The translations under genes and the position numbers were made by a program. 10,821 bases of DNA, taken from the NCBI GenBank assembly GCA_937969105.1, contig CALBUZ010000171.1, forward strand, positions 1 through 10,821, read 5' to 3'. The number at the start of each line of letters is the position of its first letter. The first letter of the stretch is position 1. The notes beneath the pieces are model-generated. The model made no database searches, was not told the origin of the DNA, and worked only from the letters and a program-made list of their open reading frames with translations. Below, in pieces: positions 8,283-10,821 of this stretch. This stretch comes from an uncultured Collinsella sp. (lineage in GTDB: Bacteria > Actinomycetota > Coriobacteriia > Coriobacteriales > Coriobacteriaceae).

Positions 8283-8357
8283 GGAAATACCTTTGCCTCA
8301 CGCGACCCTGCGGAGCCGTGAGCGAGAGGGAAAGGTATTTCCCCGCCCTGCGCTCCG
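8268..8357. repeat. Long perfect inverted repeat (27-bp arms) after the rubrerythrin gene
   Basis: Positions 8268-8294 are the exact reverse complement of 8331-8357; the arms include GGGGAAATACCTTT on the left. The 36-nt centre contains a second stem, CTCACG (8297-8302) with CGTGAG (8317-8322), so the transcript can fold into a 27-bp rod with an inner hairpin. It begins 21 nt past the rubrerythrin stop. It has no T-run of its own and could be a small non-autonomous repeat element (REP/MITE-like) or a 3'-end stabiliser. Confidence 0.9.
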
Positions 8358-8378
8358 CAGTCCACGCTCGTATCGGCG

Positions 8379-8918
8379 CTAGTAGTTCACCACCTGCTCC
8401 TCAAAGTACGCCTTCGGGTGGTTACAAACCGGGCACACCTCGGGCGCCTCGGCGCCCACATGCAGGTGCCCGCAGTTCAGGCACTTCCATACCTTTACGC
8501 CCTCGCGCTCAAACACCTCGCCCGATTCGATGCGCTCGACGAGCTTGTTGTAGCGCTCCTCGTGGGCCTTCTCGACAGCACCGACGCCACGGAACTTTGC
8601 GGCAATCTCGGTAAAGCCCTCCTCCTCGGCGGTCTTGGCGAACTCGTCGTACATCGTGGTCCACTCGTAGTTCTCGCCCGCAGCGGCATCACGCAAGTTG
8701 TCCAGAGTGTCGGGAACGGCGCCGTCGTGCAGGTACTTAAACCACAGCTTGGCGTGCTCGGACTCGTTGCCCGCCGTCTCGGCAAAGATATTCGAGATCT
8801 GAACGTAGCCATCCTTCTTGGCCTTGGATGCATAGTAGCGATACTTGGTATGCGCCTGGGACTCACCGGCAAAAGCGGTCTCGAGGTTCTTCTTGGTTTG
8901 AGAATTCTCAAAATCCAT
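8379..8918 (-). CDS. rbr: Rubrerythrin
   Basis: A 179-residue protein of usual rubrerythrin length. It reduces hydrogen peroxide in the cytoplasm of anaerobes with electrons from NAD(P)H through rubredoxin-type carriers. The N-terminal four-helix ferritin-like domain keeps the diiron ligands: E19 (GESQAH), E52-x-x-H55 (NESEH), glutamates in GENYEW (82, 85) and E116-x-x-H119 (EKAHEERY). The C-terminal rubredoxin domain has C146-x2-C149 and C162-x2-C165. The ATG at 8918 is chosen because AAGGGAAG lies upstream at good distance and the protein then begins [16 protein letters not shown], as in the family; the upstream in-frame start at 8939 adds seven residues. It is a single gene with a dedicated terminator. 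I see no clear promoter in the 112-nt upstream gap, which includes an AT-rich TTTAAATT. Confidence 0.96.
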   Translation of the reverse strand: MDFENSQTKKNLETAFAGESQAHTKYRYYASKAKKDGYVQISNIFAETAGNESEHAKLWFKYLHDGAVPDTLDNLRDAAAGENYEWTTMYDEFAKTAEEEGFTEIAAKFRGVGAVEKAHEERYNKLVERIESGEVFEREGVKVWKCLNCGHLHVGAEAPEVCPVCNHPKAYFEEQVVNY

Positions 8919-9030
8919 AGGTGTACTTCCCTTCAACATGCCGCCCGTAGGATTCGAGCGGCCTTGTCTTTAGGATGCCCTCAAGCCGAGAATTTAAACC
9001 TTACAATCCTGTTCTTCAGATTCGGGTTGG

Positions 9031-9936
9031 CTACACGCTTAGCCAGCGGTCACCCTCCACGCGGCAAAAGCCCTCACGCTCCAAGTCGGCCAAAATGTCT
9101 GCAACCAGCTCGTGCTCGACCGGCTCGCGGCCCGCTGCCGCCTCCATTTCGTTGACGCCCGCCACGGCCTCGGCGAGTGTGATGCCCGCCGGCCGCCCAT
9201 CGCGCGCCGCCAGCAGCATGCGCACAATATGAGCGCGCTTTTGGCGACGCGAGCCCTCAAACTTGGACTGACGGCTATAGCTCGCCGAGCGCCTGGACGG
9301 ATTGGGCAGCGTCTTTTTAAGATACGCGCCGTAATCCAGCAACGCGTAATACCACGCGCGCGGCGTGTCGGCATCGTCTTGAGGCACGGCAAAGGGAGCG
9401 ATCTCATCCGCCGTCGCACCGGGAACCGCCGGACAGGCGGCTTGGATCAGCGGCACCAGCTCGCGATCGGGAACGGCCGGTACATCGGGAAAGAAATGAT
9501 GCAGAAAGACCGTGCGCACGTTGGTCTCCAGATACACACCCGGTAGATCGAACGCAAACGACCGGATGCCCTGCGCCGTCGCCGGGCCAATACCGGGCAG
9601 GGCGACCAGGTCGCGCGTCTCACGTGGAAACTCCCCACCCCAGTCTTCCATAACGCACTGAGCGGCTCTATGAAGTGCCAGGGCGCGGCGATTGTAGCCC
9701 ATCCCCTGCCACGCATCCAAGACATCGGAAGGCGCGGCCTGGGCAAGCGCCTGCACGGTTGGAAAGCGATCAAGCCACGCGGGCATACGCGTCTCCACGC
9801 GCGGCACCTGCGTTTGCTGCAGCATAACCTCGGAAAGCCAAATAATGTACGGGTCGCGCGTGCGGCGCCACGGAAGGTCGCGATAACGCAGGACCCCTTC
9901 CGAACGAATCATCGAACGAAAGGGGTCCTGAATCAT
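9031..9936 (-). CDS. mutY: MutY-like A/G-specific adenine glycosylase lacking the Fe-S cluster
   Basis: A 301-residue HhH-GPD glycosylase. The block WLSEVMLQQTQVPRV (33-47) is the MutY signature and includes the catalytic glutamate E36. The helix-hairpin-helix LPGIGPATA is at 113-121. At the place of the catalytic aspartate (LDGNV in E. coli) it reads LETNV, with E137 in that position. After LLDYGA (199-204), where MutY carries C-x6-C-x2-C-x5-C, there is no cysteine at all but a basic Ser/Arg/Lys stretch. The C-terminus (about 270-301) looks like a small winged helix, not the Nudix-like 8-oxoguanine reader of classical MutY, and the protein is shorter than the usual 350 residues. AAGGAG precedes the ATG by 7 nt. 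It follows the Rrf2 gene after 21 nt, so the two form an operon. It likely removes adenine opposite 8-oxoguanine, but specificity is not certain. Confidence 0.88.
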   Translation of the reverse strand: MIQDPFRSMIRSEGVLRYRDLPWRRTRDPYIIWLSEVMLQQTQVPRVETRMPAWLDRFPTVQALAQAAPSDVLDAWQGMGYNRRALALHRAAQCVMEDWGGEFPRETRDLVALPGIGPATAQGIRSFAFDLPGVYLETNVRTVFLHHFFPDVPAVPDRELVPLIQAACPAVPGATADEIAPFAVPQDDADTPRAWYYALLDYGAYLKKTLPNPSRRSASYSRQSKFEGSRRQKRAHIVRMLLAARDGRPAGITLAEAVAGVNEMEAAAGREPVEHELVADILADLEREGFCRVEGDRWLSV

Positions 9937-9957
9937 GGCTATGCTCCTTATGCGGCG

Positions 9958-10443
9958 CTATTCCTCCCGGCAAGCGCACGCACAGGTGGCGTACTCGGGA
10001 AACGCATCGCGGTCGGCGAACTTGGAATCGACAGCCGGGAACTGGCGGTGAGCGACGATGTCGCCCAGCGAAACGGAATCGAGGTAGTCGCGCATCAGCG
10101 CTTGAGCTCCGGCCCACAGGGGATGATAACAGCACGTGCCCATGCGTGCACAGTCGCCATCGGGCGCGGTGCAATCGTTCATGACCATGGGGCCCTGAAC
10201 GGCCTCAACGACCTGGCGGATGGTGACATCGTCGGGGCTGACCTTAAGACGCATGCCGCCATGGACGCCACGCAGGCTCTCCACAATACCGGCCTGAACC
10301 AAACCATGCTGAATCGAACGGGCAAACGAATACGGGACATTGACCTCTTCGGCGGCGGTGCGAACAGAAAGCAGACGCTCCGGGTCCTCGGCAAGCATCG
10401 CGAGCATGCGAAGGGCGTAATCAGTCTTCCTCGATATGTCCAT
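9958..10443 (-). CDS. Rrf2-family transcriptional regulator, IscR-like, probably Fe-S-binding
   Basis: A 161-residue protein beginning MDISRKTDYALRML, the usual Rrf2 start, with a winged helix over about residues 1-65 (AAEEVNVPYSFARSIQ as recognition helix, RGVHGGMRL as wing). Cysteines C91, C98 and C104 with H107 in NDCTAPDGDC...CCYHPLW match the Cys3His ligand set that holds the 2Fe-2S cluster in IscR. It probably senses iron-sulphur status, oxidants or nitric oxide. Unusually, the tail ends in a C154-x-C156-x-C158 motif four residues from the end. ATG at 10443 follows AAAGGGG. It is co-transcribed with the glycosylase gene 21 nt downstream. No isc/suf genes are in the window, so IscR orthology is not claimed. 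Confidence 0.92.
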   Translation of the reverse strand: MDISRKTDYALRMLAMLAEDPERLLSVRTAAEEVNVPYSFARSIQHGLVQAGIVESLRGVHGGMRLKVSPDDVTIRQVVEAVQGPMVMNDCTAPDGDCARMGTCCYHPLWAGAQALMRDYLDSVSLGDIVAHRQFPAVDSKFADRDAFPEYATCACACREE

Positions 10444-10468
10444 TTTTCCCCTTTCAAGGAATAGGAAC

Positions 10469-10495
10469 AGCTCGAACGAGCTCCGGAGCCGAGCT
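10469..10495 (-). promoter_or_regulatory. Overlapping inverted repeats in the leader of the Rrf2 gene
   Basis: AGCTCG (10469-10474) is complementary to CGAGCT at 10477-10482 and equally to a second CGAGCT at 10490-10495. A palindrome, GCTCCGGAGC (10480-10489), lies between them. The mRNA could form one of two alternative hairpins just before the ribosome binding site, or the DNA could be an operator for autoregulation. Neither is proven. Confidence 0.4.
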
Positions 10496-10602
10496 TACGT
10501 CGAGACGCCAATGACCGTATGGACGCCCATATAGCAAAACGGGTGCCCACTGAATGCCGTGTTTGAAGCCTCTTGCATCAAAAACGGCCCATAGTGCAAT
10601 TT

Positions 10603-10631
10603 AGTATAACCTAACCCCCTGCTTCGTTGAA
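10603..10631 (-). promoter_or_regulatory. Candidate promoter of the Rrf2-mutY operon
   Basis: TATACT (10608-10603, minus strand) is a good -10 box, with a poor -35 match TTCAAC (10631-10626) 17 nt upstream. The weak -35 and good -10 suit a regulated promoter. It would give a leader of roughly 150 nt before the ATG at 10443. Together with the terminator further right it accounts for most of the 343-nt gap 10444-10786; I see no gene in that gap. Confidence 0.45.
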
Positions 10632-10676
10632 CAGGTGTTGTGCAACAAACGCCTTGTTTGAACACAGGTCTCAAAC
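10626..10676. promoter_or_regulatory. Repeats around the -35 region of the Rrf2 operon (possible operator)
   Basis: Two direct copies of a related word, GTTGAACAGGT (10626-10636) and GTTTGAACACAGGT (10656-10669), lie about one turn-multiple apart (30 bp). Between them is TGTTG-TG-CAACA. GTTTGA (10656-10661) and TCAAAC (10671-10676) also form an inverted repeat. They cover and flank the -35 box, where an Rrf2 protein could bind. The sequence does not match the known IscR type 1 box. Confidence 0.3.
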
Positions 10677-10750
10677 GGAGCTTGTCCGGGAATTGGAAGG
10701 ATTTGGTTTTGGGCAAAAGGGGCCGATGGGATCAAGGTCCTATCAAACGC

Positions 10751-10778
10751 AAAAAGCCACGTCCGAAGACGTGGCTTT
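10751..10778 (-). terminator. Rho-independent terminator after the tRNA gene
   Basis: On the minus strand AAAGCCACGTC (10778-10768) pairs with GACGTGGCTTT (10763-10753) around a TTCG tetraloop, giving an 11-bp stem followed by further T residues. It starts 8 nt after the tRNA CCA end. The outer A/T pairs make it partly bidirectional. Confidence 0.92.
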
Positions 10779-10786
10779 AATTGCGT

Positions 10787-10821
10787 TGGCGGGAAGTACG
10801 GGGCTCGAACCCGCGACCTCC
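10787..10821 (-). tRNA. tRNA gene, 3' part only (isoacceptor not visible)
   Basis: The last 35 nt, read on the minus strand, are the 3' end of a tRNA. The T-arm has stem GCGGG, loop TTCGAGC and stem CCCGT; then come the acceptor strand ACTTCCC, discriminator G and an encoded CCA. The 5' acceptor strand should therefore be close to GGGAAGT. The variable loop appears short (class I). The anticodon lies beyond the right edge, so the amino acid cannot be named. Confidence 0.92.

Noticed and set aside
8268..8357. Long inverted repeat as a CRISPR unit or insertion-sequence end
   Set aside because: There is no regular spacer array, no transposase and no visible target duplication; one palindrome alone does not support either.
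10626..10676. IscR type 1 binding box upstream of the Rrf2 gene
   Set aside because: The sequence does not fit the ATASYYGACTRWWWYAGTC-type consensus; only unrelated repeats are seen.
10495..10716. 73-codon minus-strand frame with a TTG start upstream of the Rrf2 gene, including a 28-codon ATG version
   Set aside because: No Shine-Dalgarno site, it overlaps the candidate promoter, and the composition is not protein-like. A short leader peptide is possible but unsupported.

Overview
The window looks like chromosomal DNA of a GC-rich, anaerobic Gram-positive actinomycete of the Coriobacteriia, with a Collinsella-like flavour. This is inferred from the GC-rich third positions, the gene set (rubrerythrin, a MutY-like glycosylase without its Fe-S cluster, a Listeria-Bacteroides-repeat surface protein) and the strong Shine-Dalgarno sites. 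No marker gene here proves the taxon. Every gene I can support is on the minus strand, so transcription runs right to left.

Right end to left, in transcription order. A partial tRNA gene (10787-10821) runs off the right edge and is followed by a UUCG-capped terminator. Next is an operon of an IscR-like Rrf2 regulator with intact Cys/Cys/Cys/His ligand positions (9958-10443) and a MutY-like adenine glycosylase lacking the four cluster cysteines (9031-9936). A rubrerythrin gene (8379-8918) follows; its 3' side holds a 27-bp perfect inverted repeat and then a terminator. That terminator lies in a roughly 100-bp repeat whose second copy ends the next gene, a four-helix membrane protein of unknown role (7466-8098). 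A small single-pass membrane protein (6700-7110) comes next.

The middle holds the most distinctive cassette: a DUF6036/AbiEii-like nucleotidyltransferase (6046-6576) translationally coupled to a protein with a C-terminal helix-turn-helix (5486-6049). The second gene starts with TTG, in a 4-nt overlap with the first gene's stop, behind a near-perfect Shine-Dalgarno. It resembles a nucleotidyltransferase-type toxin-antitoxin or phage-defence module and is visibly less GC-rich than its surroundings.

Further left are rmuC (4079-5434), an ABC exporter half-transporter (2151-3953) and nth, endonuclease III with its Fe-S cluster (1423-2088). The left edge cuts a secreted surface protein (1-1265) made of tandem Listeria-Bacteroides (InlB B-type) repeats. 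Two of these carry a 164-bp stretch that is identical at the DNA level, a sign of recent repeat expansion.

Taken together, the region carries several DNA-repair and oxidative-stress functions (nth, rmuC, mutY-like, rubrerythrin, Fe-S-sensing regulator), interrupted by a probable mobile or defence-type gene pair and flanked by a variable surface protein.
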